64,000 bases of DNA. Origin: Alloalcanivorax balearicus MACL04 (lineage in GTDB: Bacteria > Pseudomonadota > Gammaproteobacteria > Pseudomonadales > Alcanivoracaceae). Shown piece by piece: positions 1 to 8,177 of the stretch. The DNA is taken from contig NZ_ARXS01000008.1 in the NCBI RefSeq assembly GCF_025532145.1, positions 62,001 to 126,000 on the forward strand, in the 5' to 3' direction. The notes beneath the pieces are model-generated. The model saw only the letters and a program-made list of their open reading frames with translations. It did not search any database and had not been told where the DNA came from. Made by a program: the position numbers and the translations under genes. How positions within the stretch are numbered: position 1 is the stretch's first letter; every line of letters begins with the position of its first letter.

Positions 1-64
1 GTAACTCAATTTCCCGACCCCCGCGCCCCAATGGGTTTCATCCTGTACCACACGAGCCGGAAGA

Positions 65-85
65 ACGGGGCCGCAATGGCCCCGT
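65..85 (-). terminator. hairpin, probable terminator of the small gene at 96-173
   Basis: A perfect 8-bp inverted repeat (ACGGGGCC / GGCCCCGT) with a 5-base loop lies just past the stop of the minus-strand gene at 96-173. The tract beyond it on the minus strand is TTCTTCC, so the U-run is weak. Confidence 0.45.
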
Positions 86-95
86 CACGCTTCCT

Positions 96-173
96 TTAAC
101 GGCTCTCCCGCTTGTCGCGGCGTTTTTCCTTGAGGGACTTCCGTGCCTTCTTTTTGGGTTTCTCTTTACTCAT
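96..173 (-). CDS. very small, highly basic protein (25 aa)
   Basis: This minus-strand reading frame encodes 25 residues starting MSKEKPKKKARK and ending in KRESR; about half the residues are Lys or Arg. The ATG is preceded by GGTGA at a good distance, which favours it over an ATG four codons upstream. A hairpin follows the stop. Short Lys/Arg-rich proteins beginning MSKEKP are found in gammaproteobacteria without known function; nucleic-acid binding is only a guess. The biased composition and a fitting ribosome site favour a real gene, but length alone cannot prove it. Confidence 0.45.
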   Translation of the reverse strand: MSKEKPKKKARKSLKEKRRDKRESR

Positions 174-283
174 GATTTCACCCATGGTGGACGAGACGCC
201 TCCCGCCGCGCCGCCCATGACGGGAGGTGGGTCACAGGGCCCCTGGCGGGGCTCAGTGATTCGCGGTATCCCGCGCGGCGCGC

Positions 284-694
284 TCAGGATGGCACGGCAC
301 TACCCTCCGGAGGTCGCGCCTCCTGCAGGGCCAGAACCCGAAAATCACAGCGGCATCCGAACAGGGTCACCGTCACTTCATCACCACAACGGGCGCCCAG
401 TAGAGCGGCGCCCAATGGCGATAGAATCGAAAGACGGTCTTGCTCGGGTGCGGCGTCATCCGGCCATACCAATTGAAAGAAACCCTGCTCACCGCTGAGC
501 AGATCCTCCATCCGCACGATTGTGCCAACGGAAGCCCGAGGCTCTCCACCGGCATGATTCAGTGCTTCCAGCTTGCCGAGCACGGCACTGATCTCGCCGG
601 GCCCGGGAGGGAAGCAGCAAGGATTTCTCACCGCATATTTGCGAACCATGGGTACGAATCGCCTTTCCAGCCATGAACCACGAACAGGCTTCAT
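284..694 (-). CDS. GreA/GreB C-terminal-domain family protein, Rnk-like
   Basis: The 136-residue product resembles Rnk, the small RNA-polymerase-binding relative of GreA/GreB. From about residue 55 it shows the typical order: a VGTIVRMEDL start, a mid strand EQGFFQLVWPDDA, the SILSPLGAALLG segment and the GDEVTV strand. This is the FKBP-like C-terminal fold of the GreA family. The N-terminal 50 residues carry no long coiled coil, so transcript-cleavage activity like GreA's is unlikely; Rnk-type members modulate transcription elongation. The gene stands alone, with about 340 bases upstream before the next gene. The family call is fairly secure, the exact role is inferred. Confidence 0.7.
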   Translation of the reverse strand: MKPVRGSWLERRFVPMVRKYAVRNPCCFPPGPGEISAVLGKLEALNHAGGEPRASVGTIVRMEDLLSGEQGFFQLVWPDDAAPEQDRLSILSPLGAALLGARCGDEVTVTLFGCRCDFRVLALQEARPPEGSAVPS

Positions 695-982
695 TAGCGT
701 GCCTCCACGTCATCATGGAAATGTCGCTTAACGACAGACAGTTATCGAATAAAACGAGGGATGCCGGAACAGCCAGAGGCCGTCCGGCTTAGACCGGAAA
801 GGTCAGAGAGGTAAAACGAAAGAAGAGAGTCATCGCGTTGAGCTAATCAGGATTCAGTACCAATGGAAGTCATGACCATAGCCCATTGGTGTAATAAGGC
901 AAGGCCCAAAAAATCTCCGGGGGCGATTTATCACATCACCAGAGTGACGGTCCGGAGGACGGCACACCACGGACGGTGGGCA
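695..982. other. intergenic stretch without a supported gene
   Basis: About 290 bases separate the Rnk-like gene from the terminator of the next gene. Open frames across it are long only because they continue antisense to the coiled-coil gene at 1036-1473. The promoter of the Rnk-like gene should lie in the first 100 bases (minus strand), but I see no clear -35/-10 pair. Confidence 0.5.
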
Positions 983-1008
983 CAAAAAGGCCGCCTAGGA
1001 CGGCGGCC
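983..1008 (-). terminator. Rho-independent terminator of the 1036-1473 gene
   Basis: A perfect 7-bp stem GGCCGCC / GGCGGCC with a 6-base loop is followed on the minus strand by TTTTT (plus-strand A-run at 984-988). It lies 28 bases past the stop codon of the minus-strand gene. Confidence 0.85.
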
Positions 1009-1035
1009 GGTCGTCATTTATCGGCGGCGGTGCTA

Positions 1036-1473
1036 TCAATCCCAGAATTTGTACCAGGGCTTGCCTTTCTCTTCCGCTTTCACGCTGGCGCTAGCGTTGG
1101 CTTCCGCCTTCACGGAGGCGTTCTCCCGGGCGGCCTCGGCCTTCTTCAGAGCTTCCTCGCGATTGGCTTCGGCTTTGCTGTCTTCCATGCGATTCTTGGC
1201 GGCTTCTTTCTGTGCTTCGGCGGCACCCATCGCCGCCTCTTTCCTGGCCTTGACGTCTTCCACAGCGGCCTCTTTCTCGGCTTTGGCCTTTTCGACGGTA
1301 GCCTCGGCCTTGTCCTTGGCGGCGTCGCGCTTGTCACGCAGAGCTTTCTCGGCGGCTTTGGCATCGGCATCCGCTTTCACCGCGGCATTCACGCCGGCGG
1401 ACAGATCCGCCACGGCCACTTGGCTGCTCAGGGCCGCCGTGGAAGCCAGTACCAACATCCAGTGCTTCTTCAT
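1036..1473 (-). CDS. exported Ala/Lys/Glu-rich coiled-coil protein
   Basis: The 145-residue product begins with a classic Sec signal peptide (MKKHWMLVLASTAALSSQVAVA, cleavage expected after AVA near residue 22). After that it is almost wholly Ala, Lys, Glu and Asp with heptad spacing from about residue 30 to 130, so a long single helix or coiled coil in the periplasm is predicted. It ends in an aromatic tail, PWYKFWD. AGGAG precedes the ATG. No catalytic domain is visible. Architecturally it resembles periplasmic helical spacer or stress proteins, but no named family can be assigned. Confidence 0.8.
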   Translation of the reverse strand: MKKHWMLVLASTAALSSQVAVADLSAGVNAAVKADADAKAAEKALRDKRDAAKDKAEATVEKAKAEKEAAVEDVKARKEAAMGAAEAQKEAAKNRMEDSKAEANREEALKKAEAARENASVKAEANASASVKAEEKGKPWYKFWD

Positions 1474-1746
1474 ATTTCGCTCCTCGTGCGATCTAACGGA
1501 CTGGAGACGCGATACGTCCCAGATGAGGGCACATTAAATCAGGCGACGGGAAGCTCAAGTAACAAAAGGTAAAAGCCAGACTTTTATTCAAAAAAAAGGG
1601 GATGGTTCAAAAAACAAAAATTCCCTCATTGGCTTTGGCAGCTTTTTTTTCGGTCTTTTCAACCAATCATAATAAAACTATTTTCGTCAAAAACACTTTT
1701 TAGACCATCGTTCCAGGTCAACTTCATTGTTGTATTCATCGACCTC

Positions 1747-2136
1747 TCATGTCAGCCAGGATCCAGGGTGATGCCTAACCGCCACCCCCACCATATAGAG
1801 AAATACCAACACCGCCGCCAGCGCGTACCCGGCCCTTCGCGCGGGCGTGGTTCCCCGCTTTATCGCCATGGTGCCCAGGCCGATATAAACCAGAAGAGCC
1901 AGCAGCTTGGCCGCCAGCCAGGGCGTCTGGTGAGGCCAGGCGCGCAGTAGAATCATCAGCGTGACCCCGAAGGTCAGCAACAGCGTGTCCACTATATGGG
2001 GGGTGATACGCACCCAGCGCCGCCGCAGCATCGGCGATCCGGCCACCGACCAGCCGGCACGCAGCACGAACAACCCCAGACTCAACGCCGCCAAGGTCAT
2101 GTGCAGGTGCTTGATCAACAGGTAATCCAACATCAT
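1747..2136 (-). CDS. SirB2 family inner-membrane protein
   Basis: This 129-residue protein has four hydrophobic helices (about residues 10-28, 45-63, 72-90 and 100-120) and the SirB2 pattern: an N-terminal LLIKHLHMTLAALS with two histidines, RAGW in the first loop, and KLLALLVYIGLG in helix 3. The function of SirB2 proteins is not established; the name comes from an old link to invasion-gene expression. It is divergent from the nsrR-like gene with 57 bases between the start codons. GGAGTCTCGCA precedes the ATG. The AT-rich 270 bases downstream hold no further gene. Confidence 0.85.
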   Translation of the reverse strand: MMLDYLLIKHLHMTLAALSLGLFVLRAGWSVAGSPMLRRRWVRITPHIVDTLLLTFGVTLMILLRAWPHQTPWLAAKLLALLVYIGLGTMAIKRGTTPARRAGYALAAVLVFLYMVGVAVRHHPGSWLT

Positions 2137-2193
2137 TGCGAGACTCCGTTATACTGCCGGCTAATCCATTGTTCATCGTTTGGAAGCGGGACC

Positions 2194-2643
2194 ATGAAGC
2201 TGACCCAATACAGTGACTACTCCTTACGTGTACTGATCTATCTTGGCCTGCGGGGAGAGGCGCTGAGCACCATCAGTGCCATTTCGGAAAGCTACGGCAT
2301 TTCCCGCAACCATATCGTCAAGGTAGTGCATCAGCTCGGACAACTGGGCTACGTGGAAACCCTGCGTGGCAAGAACGGCGGCCTGCGCCTGGCTCATCAC
2401 CCCGAAGACATCAATGTGGGCGAGGTGATTCGCTACACCGAGGCCAACATGAGTCTGGTGGAGTGCTTCGGGGACCAGAATGCCTGTGTCCTTACCCCCA
2501 ATTGCGTGCTACGCGGAGCCCTCAACGAAGCCTTGAACGCGTTCCTGCACGTCCTTGATGGCTACACTCTGGCCGATCTCATCGAACCGCGGCGGGCGCT
2601 GCACAAACGGCTCCTGCCCACCGTCACCGAACGGAGCGCCTGA
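2194..2643 (+). CDS. nsrR: NsrR-type Rrf2 family transcriptional repressor
   Basis: The 149-residue protein is an Rrf2 winged-helix regulator. It opens with MKLTQYSDYSLRVLIYL, the helix-turn-helix covers roughly residues 27-60 (YGISRNHIVKVVHQL, then the wing GKNGGLRL), and the Fe-S cysteines are C91, C98 and C104, ending in the NsrR-like LTPNCVLR. NsrR proteins hold a nitric-oxide-sensitive iron-sulfur cluster and repress NO-detoxification genes. I chose the ATG at 2194 because Rrf2 proteins start at exactly this point; the frame is open further upstream without homology. NsrR-type operators occur at 4.3 and 5.5 kb. A second Rrf2 gene converges on it with only 9 bases between the stops. Confidence 0.88.
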   Translation: MKLTQYSDYSLRVLIYLGLRGEALSTISAISESYGISRNHIVKVVHQLGQLGYVETLRGKNGGLRLAHHPEDINVGEVIRYTEANMSLVECFGDQNACVLTPNCVLRGALNEALNAFLHVLDGYTLADLIEPRRALHKRLLPTVTERSA

Positions 2644-2652
2644 GCCGGCCCG

Positions 2653-3093
2653 TCAACCAAAGGATGGCGGTTCCAGAATCCGAATCAGTTGCCGACGCTC
2701 ACCACGGACCAGGTCTTCCAGGGTATAGTCGTCCAGCGTTTCCAGAAACAGCCTCAGCCCCTGCTCGAACACCACCCGCAGCTGACAGTATGGCGTGATC
2801 GCGCAGCGGTCCTCGCCATGGAAGCATTCCACCAGAGCCAGGTCCGGCTCCATATCCCGCACCACCTTACCTACCCGGATATCCACCGCCGGGCGGGCCA
2901 GACGGACACCGCCGGTTTGTCCACGCTGGGTTTCCACATAACCCAGGCGCTGCAGTTGATGTACCACTTTGGTCAGATGGTGGCGGGAAATGCCGTAGGC
3001 CCTGGCCATGTCGGCGATGGTCAGACGTCGCGGCTGCAGCGCCAGTTGAATCAGCACACGCAGAGCATAGTCGGTATAGCGGGTAATCCGCAT
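2653..3093 (-). CDS. second NsrR-like Rrf2 family regulator, coupled to nnrS
   Basis: The 146-residue product is a paralogue of the regulator at 2194-2643: MRITRYTDYALRVLIQL, an HTH with YGISRHHLTKVVHQL, the wing GQTGGVRL and cluster cysteines C90, C97 and C103 (ITPYCQLR). The ATG overlaps the stop of the nnrS gene by one base (TGATG), which implies translational coupling. The open frame extends far upstream, but that part is antisense-frame noise under nnrS. Because it is co-transcribed with nnrS behind an NsrR-type operator, it is probably autoregulated. Which of the two paralogues is the true NO sensor cannot be told from the sequence. Confidence 0.85.
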   Translation of the reverse strand: MRITRYTDYALRVLIQLALQPRRLTIADMARAYGISRHHLTKVVHQLQRLGYVETQRGQTGGVRLARPAVDIRVGKVVRDMEPDLALVECFHGEDRCAITPYCQLRVVFEQGLRLFLETLDDYTLEDLVRGERRQLIRILEPPSFG

Positions 3094-4265
3094 CAGCCCG
3101 GTCGCCCGTCCGCCCTCGGCGCCGCCAGCACCGGGGTATAAAGCCACAGGAACAGCAACCAGGCCAGCAGCCACAACGACGCCGCCAGCCATAGCCCCGG
3201 CAACCAGGGCATCACGCCGAGCCCGGCCAGCACCCGGACCAGACCGGCCGCCAGTATCGCCAGGAACCCCCAACGCATGCCCGGCAACAAACGCATGGGG
3301 CGTCCGGTATGCCCCATGGCGACACGGGTAATCACGCCCAGCATCATGGTGCCGATGGCTCCGGCGCCCAAGGCGTGCACCCAGGCCGTGGGGGCCACCG
3401 GCAAGCCAGCTTTGGCCGCCGCCCAGAGCCCGAATCCCAGCACTACCCAAAGATGCCCCAGGTGCAGAATCCATAACAGCGGCTCGCGCCGGACCCGCCA
3501 ACCGGCCCAGCCTGCCAGCCGGATGGCAGCGACCAGTGCCGCCAGCAGCCCCACCAGAGCCACCGCCAGCCCCCGCCACGCGGTCAATTCCAACACCACC
3601 ACGGCCAACCCGCAGACCAGACCCGCAATATCCAGCGCCGGACGACGGCGGACTCGTTCCGGATCGTCGCCGTGCAGACGCAGCCAGTTGGCGGTGAAAG
3701 CCGGGGTAATGCGGCCGCCCACCATCAGGATCAACAATGCGCCCAACAGCACCAACCCATGCAGAAAACGGGGATCCCCGCTCCAATGAAACGCCACGTC
3801 CAATCCCCACAGGGCGAGCAGCACCCCGATCAGGGGCGCTTGGCGCGCTTGGCGCGCGGACCATACGCGCCTTGCGACGAGCGTCGCCACCACGGGCAGA
3901 AAAGCCAGATCCAGCAACACCGCCAGCAGTTGCCAAGCGTCACCCAACAACAATCCGAGACGGGCCGACAGCCACAGCCCCCACAAAACCAGCAACGCGC
4001 GCCCCGACACCGGCGCGGTGCCGGTCCAATTGCACACCGCGGTAAGCAGGAAGCCGGCGATGGCCGCGTTAAGCAGACCCACCGTCATCTCGTGTTGATG
4101 CCATAGCAACGCCGACATCGCCGGCCCGCCGCCGCCGAGCAACCACCACAGCCACAGCGGCAGCAACAGAACGGCGGCCAGGCCGGTGGAGAGGAAGAAA
4201 ATACGAAACGGGAAAGCGAACAACACCGCCCATGACCGTCTTGGTGATCGCAATGTTTGATCCAT
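3093..4265 (-). CDS. nnrS: NnrS family membrane protein
   Basis: The 390-residue polytopic protein (about 12 membrane helices) has NnrS hallmarks: LLWHQHEMTVG near residue 55, VGGRITPAFTANWL in the middle, and HALGAGAIGTMMLGVITRVAMGH towards the end. NnrS is a haem- and copper-containing inner-membrane protein that protects against nitrosative stress and is typically under NsrR or NnrR control. I start it at 4265 (MDQTLRSPRR), where GAGGAA sits 7 bases upstream, rather than at further upstream frames. An NsrR-like operator lies 52 bases upstream, between it and a divergent second NnrS-type gene. Its stop overlaps the start of the Rrf2 gene. Confidence 0.88.
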   Translation of the reverse strand: MDQTLRSPRRSWAVLFAFPFRIFFLSTGLAAVLLLPLWLWWLLGGGGPAMSALLWHQHEMTVGLLNAAIAGFLLTAVCNWTGTAPVSGRALLVLWGLWLSARLGLLLGDAWQLLAVLLDLAFLPVVATLVARRVWSARQARQAPLIGVLLALWGLDVAFHWSGDPRFLHGLVLLGALLILMVGGRITPAFTANWLRLHGDDPERVRRRPALDIAGLVCGLAVVVLELTAWRGLAVALVGLLAALVAAIRLAGWAGWRVRREPLLWILHLGHLWVVLGFGLWAAAKAGLPVAPTAWVHALGAGAIGTMMLGVITRVAMGHTGRPMRLLPGMRWGFLAILAAGLVRVLAGLGVMPWLPGLWLAASLWLLAWLLFLWLYTPVLAAPRADGRPG

Positions 4266-4316
4266 GACAAGGTTCCTCGATACCACCGGCATGACAGTGG
4301 GTGACAGCGCGACTTT

Positions 4317-4337
4317 AGATGTATTTTAAATGCATCT
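4317..4337. promoter_or_regulatory. NsrR operator shared by two divergent NnrS genes
   Basis: The 21-bp element has half-sites AGATGTATTT and AAATGCATCT around a central T. This matches the known gammaproteobacterial NsrR consensus (AAGATGCATTT / AAATACATCTT) almost perfectly. It lies between the starts of the divergent genes at 4265 and 4357 and can control both. Confidence 0.88.
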
Positions 4338-4356
4338 TTAAAGGAAATACCAGTCC

Positions 4357-5457
4357 ATGTCCACTCTTTCCCCGTCCTCACCATACCGGCTGTCGTCTTC
4401 CCGGTTGTTCTTTCCTCTCGCCTGCGTCGAGGCCGCGGTGATGGTGCCGCTCTCCACCTGGGCTTACCTCAATGGCGCTCCCCCCGGCCTGCTCGGTGCC
4501 GGTCATGGTATGGAGATGCTGTTCGGACTGGCGCCGATGTTGATCGCCGGCTATCTGCTCGGCCCGCAGCCGCCAGCACGGCTATGGGGGCTGACGCTGC
4601 TCTGGGGCCTGGGCCGCTGGCAACGACTGTTTGCCGACGCGCCGTTTACGCTGTCTGGCTGGGATCTGTTGACCGGCGTGCTGCTGACCGCACTGCTGCT
4701 GCCCCGTCTGCGTCACGCCAGAAAATGGCGCAATCGGGCCGGCCTGGGTCTGGTTCCCTGGTTGTGCCTGACACCTCTTCTGGTGTGGTGGCTGCCGCCT
4801 CCCTGGCCGCGTCTTCCCGCCGTAATTACCCTCGCCGCGCTGCTCGCCTACATGGGCGGACGCATCATCGCGCCTTTGGCCGCGGCAGCCTGGCAGCAAC
4901 GGGGAGAAGTGTTGCGGGCGCGGGTGCAGCCACGCCTGGAAGGCCTGTTGCTGATCATCTTCGGACTGGCCTGGGGTAGCGCCTGGCGCTACCCCGTACT
5001 CACCGGATTACTGCTGAGCGCCCTCGGCGCTCTGTTGCTGGTGCGCCTATGGCGCTGGCGTCCGTGGTCGGTGCCCCGGCCGGACCTGTGGTTGCTCGGC
5101 CAGGGCTACGGCTGGCTGGCGCTGGGGCTCAGTGGAATGGGCATTGCCTTGATCAACGGCGATGCCATCACCACGCCGCTGCACGGCATCACCGTGGGCG
5201 CCCTTGGCTCTCTCTCCTGCGGGGTCATGGCCCGGCAAGCCGGGCCGCGCCATCGCGGCTGGGTTCCGCCGCGTCGCCCGATCACGGCGGTGATGATGTT
5301 GCTGAGCACCGCCACGGTGACCCGTTGGAGCGCGGCGACGGCGCCAGCGTGGCTGCTGCCGGCGGCAGCTCTTTGCTGGAGTCTCGCCTATCTGACCCTG
5401 CTGCTTCTCCTGCTTCGTGGAAGGCCATGCCCATTGAATACAGAAAATTCTCTTTAA
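4357..5457 (+). CDS. second NnrS family membrane protein
   Basis: The 366-residue protein is strongly hydrophobic with about 12 helices. It carries a shorter set of NnrS landmarks: GAGHGMEMLFG near residue 50, YMGGRIIAPLAAAAW in the middle, and PLHGITVGALGSLSCGVMAR near residue 275. It is clearly diverged from the neighbour at 3093-4265. The ATG follows AAAGGA, and the NsrR operator ends 19 bases before it, so NO-dependent derepression is expected. Two further NsrR-like sites and the NO reductase gene follow. A role in NO stress or haem/metal handling is inferred from family and context. Confidence 0.8.
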   Translation: MSTLSPSSPYRLSSSRLFFPLACVEAAVMVPLSTWAYLNGAPPGLLGAGHGMEMLFGLAPMLIAGYLLGPQPPARLWGLTLLWGLGRWQRLFADAPFTLSGWDLLTGVLLTALLLPRLRHARKWRNRAGLGLVPWLCLTPLLVWWLPPPWPRLPAVITLAALLAYMGGRIIAPLAAAAWQQRGEVLRARVQPRLEGLLLIIFGLAWGSAWRYPVLTGLLLSALGALLLVRLWRWRPWSVPRPDLWLLGQGYGWLALGLSGMGIALINGDAITTPLHGITVGALGSLSCGVMARQAGPRHRGWVPPRRPITAVMMLLSTATVTRWSAATAPAWLLPAAALCWSLAYLTLLLLLLRGRPCPLNTENSL

Positions 5458-5477
5458 CATGTATTGTGAATGCATCT
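5457..5477 (+). promoter_or_regulatory. NsrR-like operator 1 upstream of the NO reductase gene
   Basis: Half-sites ACATGTATTG and GAATGCATCT around a central T form a degenerate NsrR palindrome. The right half is nearly consensus. It begins at the stop codon of the upstream NnrS gene. Confidence 0.7.
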
Positions 5478-5481
5478 TTAA

Positions 5482-5502
5482 AGATATATTTTATATGCAC
5501 CT
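5482..5502 (+). promoter_or_regulatory. NsrR-like operator 2 upstream of the NO reductase gene
   Basis: A second NsrR-like palindrome (AGATATATTT / TATATGCACCT) is centred 25 bases after the first and ends 52 bases before the norB-type start codon. The tandem arrangement suggests cooperative repression. Confidence 0.65.
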
Positions 5503-5554
5503 TTAAGGCTTGTTCGCCAACCCCATGCCCATGGATCAACAGGAGGACCCGACC

Positions 5555-7828
5555 ATGGCCCACTACCGCAAACTCTGGTGGACGCTGATCGCCGTTCTGG
5601 CGGTCACGTTCGCGTTGCTCGGCTACTTCGGTACCGAGGTCTACCGCAAGGCGCCGCCGATCCCGGATCGGGTGGTGACCGAGGACGGCACCGTACTGAT
5701 GACCCGGGACGACATTCTCGACGGCCAAACCGCCTGGCAATCCGTGGGCGGCATGCAACTGGGGTCGATCTGGGGACACGGCGCCTATCAGGCGCCGGAC
5801 TGGACCGCCGACTGGCTGCACCGGGAGTTGATCCACTGGCTGGAACTGACCGCCCGGGAACGTTACGGCCAATCCTATGACACCCTGGACAGCGAACATC
5901 AGGCGATGCTGCAACGGGCGTTGCGCGACGCTTATCGCACCAACACTTTCCAGCAGAGTGACGGCACTCTGACGGTCAGCAACCGGCGCGCCGAAGCCAT
6001 GGCGTTGACCGCGGACTATTATTCGCGGCTGTTCGGCGACGCGCCGGAACTGCGCGGCACGCGGCAAAGCTACGCCATGAAGGAAGACACCTTGCCCAGT
6101 GAAAGCCGCCGGCAGGCACTCACCCAGTTCTTCTTCTGGACCGCCTGGGCGGCGGCCACCGAGCGCCCCGACGGGGAGGCCACCTACACCAACAACTGGC
6201 CACACGAGTCGTTGATCGACAATGTCCCCACCGCCGAAAACATCATCTGGTCCATCGTCAGCGTGATTCTGCTGATCGCCGGCGTTGGCTTCCTGATCCT
6301 GGGTTGGGCTTTCCTGCGCCGCCATGACGAAGACGAACCGCCGGCCCCCGCCCGCGATCCGCTCAGCCTGGTCTCCCTGACGCCGTCGCAGAGAGCCTTG
6401 GGAAAATACCTGTTCCTGGTGGTGGCCCTGTTCGTCTTCCAGGTGTTCGTCGGCGGCGCGGTTGCCCACTATACGGTGGAGGGCCAGCACTTCTATGGCT
6501 TCGAACTGTCCCAGTATTTCCCCTATTCACTGCTGCGCACCTGGCATATCCAGAGCGCTCTGTTCTGGATCGCCACCGGCTTCCTCGCCGCCGGTCTGTT
6601 CCTGGCGCCGATCATCAACGGCGGCAAGGATCCGAAGTTCCAGAAGCTCGGCGTCGATATTCTGTTCTGGGCACTGGTGGTGGTGGTGGTCGGTTCCTTC
6701 GTCGGCAACTACCTCGCCATCGCCCAGATCATGCCGGAGAACCTGAACTTCTGGCTCGGTCATCAGGGCTATGAGTACGTGGATCTGGGCCGTCTGTGGC
6801 AGATCGGCAAATTCACCGGCGTCGCTTTCTGGCTGGTGTTGATGTTGCGCGGTATCGGCCCGGCCCTGCGCAAACCCGGCGACAAACATCTGCTGGTGCT
6901 GCTCACCGCCTCGGTGACCGCCATCGGTCTGTTCTACGGCGCCGGCTTCTTCTACGGCGAGCGCACTCACCTTTCCATCATGGAGTACTGGCGCTGGTGG
7001 ATCGTGCATCTGTGGGTGGAAGGCTTCTTCGAAGTGTTCGCCACCACCGCCCTGGCCTTCATTTTCTACAACCTGGGGCTGGTATCCCGCACCGTCGCCA
7101 CCGGCGCCAGCCTGGCCTCCGCGTCCCTGTTCTTGCTCGGCGGCGTGCCCGGCACTTTCCATCACTTGTATTTCTCCGGGACCACGACTCCGGTGATGGC
7201 GGTGGGGGCGACGTTCAGTGCCCTGGAAGTGGTTCCGCTGGTGGTACTCGGCTACGAGGCCTGGGAACACAGTAAGCTGCGCGAGCGGGCTCCCTGGATG
7301 GATCAGATGAAGTGGCCATTGGCCTGTTTCGTTGCGGTGGCGTTCTGGAACATGCTCGGCGCCGGGGTGTTCGGCTTCATGATCAACCCGCCGATCTCCC
7401 TGTACTACATTCAGGGTCTGAACACCACGCCGGTGCACGCCCATGCCGCTCTGTTCGGTGTTTACGGCTTCCTGGCTCTGGGCTTCACGCTGCTGGTGCT
7501 TCGTTACATCCGGCCACGGCTGCAATTCAGTGACCGCCTGATGCGCAATGGCTTCTGGCTGCTCAATGTCGGTCTGGTGCTGATGATCACCACCAGTCTG
7601 CTGCCGGTGGGCCTGATCCAGTTCCACGCCAGTGTCAGCGAAGGCATGTGGTACGCCCGCAGCGAGGCGTTCATGCAACAGGACCTGCTGCAAACGCTGC
7701 GCTGGGTGCGCACCTTCGGCGATGTGGTGTTCATCATCGGTGCCCTGTCGGTGGCCTGGCAGGTGGTCTCCGGGGTGCTGTTCGGCTCCCGCGCCCCCGC
7801 CCTGGAGCCAGCGGAATCCAACGCCTGA
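5555..7828 (+). CDS. norZ: quinol-dependent nitric oxide reductase (single-subunit qNOR)
   Basis: The 757-residue protein reduces NO to N2O with electrons from quinol in the inner membrane. It has the qNOR build: a first membrane helix (residues 7-27), a periplasmic cytochrome-c-like domain without haem motif to about residue 220, then 12-13 more helices of the haem-copper-oxidase fold. Ligand segments include TWHIQSALFWIATGF, HLWVEGFFEVFA, GVPGTFHHLYFSG with paired histidines, and HAHAALFGVYGF. I start it at ATG 5555, preceded by AGGAGG; the frame could open 15 codons earlier with TTG but without homology. Two NsrR-like operators lie directly upstream. Naming (norZ/norB) varies between genomes. 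Confidence 0.93.
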   Translation: MAHYRKLWWTLIAVLAVTFALLGYFGTEVYRKAPPIPDRVVTEDGTVLMTRDDILDGQTAWQSVGGMQLGSIWGHGAYQAPDWTADWLHRELIHWLELTARERYGQSYDTLDSEHQAMLQRALRDAYRTNTFQQSDGTLTVSNRRAEAMALTADYYSRLFGDAPELRGTRQSYAMKEDTLPSESRRQALTQFFFWTAWAAATERPDGEATYTNNWPHESLIDNVPTAENIIWSIVSVILLIAGVGFLILGWAFLRRHDEDEPPAPARDPLSLVSLTPSQRALGKYLFLVVALFVFQVFVGGAVAHYTVEGQHFYGFELSQYFPYSLLRTWHIQSALFWIATGFLAAGLFLAPIINGGKDPKFQKLGVDILFWALVVVVVGSFVGNYLAIAQIMPENLNFWLGHQGYEYVDLGRLWQIGKFTGVAFWLVLMLRGIGPALRKPGDKHLLVLLTASVTAIGLFYGAGFFYGERTHLSIMEYWRWWIVHLWVEGFFEVFATTALAFIFYNLGLVSRTVATGASLASASLFLLGGVPGTFHHLYFSGTTTPVMAVGATFSALEVVPLVVLGYEAWEHSKLRERAPWMDQMKWPLACFVAVAFWNMLGAGVFGFMINPPISLYYIQGLNTTPVHAHAALFGVYGFLALGFTLLVLRYIRPRLQFSDRLMRNGFWLLNVGLVLMITTSLLPVGLIQFHASVSEGMWYARSEAFMQQDLLQTLRWVRTFGDVVFIIGALSVAWQVVSGVLFGSRAPALEPAESNA

Positions 7829-7851
7829 ATGAATACCTGAGCCACGACCGG

Positions 7852-7876
7852 TCCCCGGGGCGAATCCCCCCGGGGA
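7852..7876 (+). terminator. hairpin downstream of the NO reductase gene
   Basis: A 9-bp stem TCCCCGGGG / CCCCGGGGA with a 7-base loop lies 24 bases after the stop. No U-run follows, so it may stabilise the 3' end rather than terminate by itself. Confidence 0.4.
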
Positions 7877-7929
7877 TTGCGGCCCCGCCAAGGCTGGGTT
7901 AGTCTTCGTCCATTGTTTTGGAGATTTCA

Positions 7930-8037
7930 ATGACCATCGCACGCCCTGACAACGCTTTGCTCACCGCCGGTACCCCGGTGGCGATGGCGTGTGCCGGTTA
8001 CTTTTACGGGTATTGGTTTAGCCGCTCGAGCGCCTGA
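7930..8037 (+). CDS. aromatic-rich leader peptide 1 upstream of DAHP synthase
   Basis: A 35-codon frame with a strong ribosome site (GGAG, 7 bases before ATG) encodes a peptide whose second half contains YFYGYWF, six aromatic residues in seven. It is followed by a GC-rich hairpin (about 8050-8072) and then a canonical terminator at 8085-8117. This is the layout of a ribosome-mediated attenuator, in which stalling at Tyr/Phe/Trp codons prevents terminator formation. The regulated gene would be the DAHP synthase at 8324, the first step of aromatic amino-acid synthesis. The attenuation role is inferred from the layout. Confidence 0.75.
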   Translation: MTIARPDNALLTAGTPVAMACAGYFYGYWFSRSSA

Positions 8038-8084
8038 GCCCACCCGCCCAGGCGCCCGGATCCGGGACGCCTGCCAAACCCCTG

Positions 8085-8117
8085 AACCCCCGGTTGGCTT
8101 CCCAACCGGGGGTTTTT
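8085..8117 (+). terminator. intrinsic terminator of the leader (attenuator)
   Basis: A near-perfect 13-bp stem (AACCCCCGGTTGG / CCAACCGGGGGTT) with a 4-base loop runs into a T-tract, 48 bases after the stop of leader peptide 1. An upstream CCGGG segment (8062-8066) could pair with CCCGG in the left arm to form a competing structure. Confidence 0.85.
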
Positions 8118-8177
8118 CATTTTCGGGCATAACATTTTTCACGGATTTTTTTACTGAGAATAGGATGGAGAGACGCC

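Noticed and set aside
112-498. 128-residue plus-strand frame at the left edge
   Set aside because: It runs antisense to the small basic gene and the Rnk-like gene, has Pro/Arg-rich low-information content and no ribosome site.
863-1572. Two long plus-strand frames over the coiled-coil gene
   Set aside because: They are antisense shadows of the Ala/Lys/Glu-rich gene, whose signal peptide, ribosome site and terminator define the real strand.
3094-3936. N-terminal extension of the Rrf2 gene giving a 427-residue protein
   Set aside because: The extra part is a Gly/Arg-rich frame under nnrS; Rrf2 proteins start at the ATG that overlaps the nnrS stop.
5510-5554. Earlier TTG start for the NO reductase
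   Set aside because: It adds 15 residues without homology, while ATG 5555 has AGGAGG upstream.
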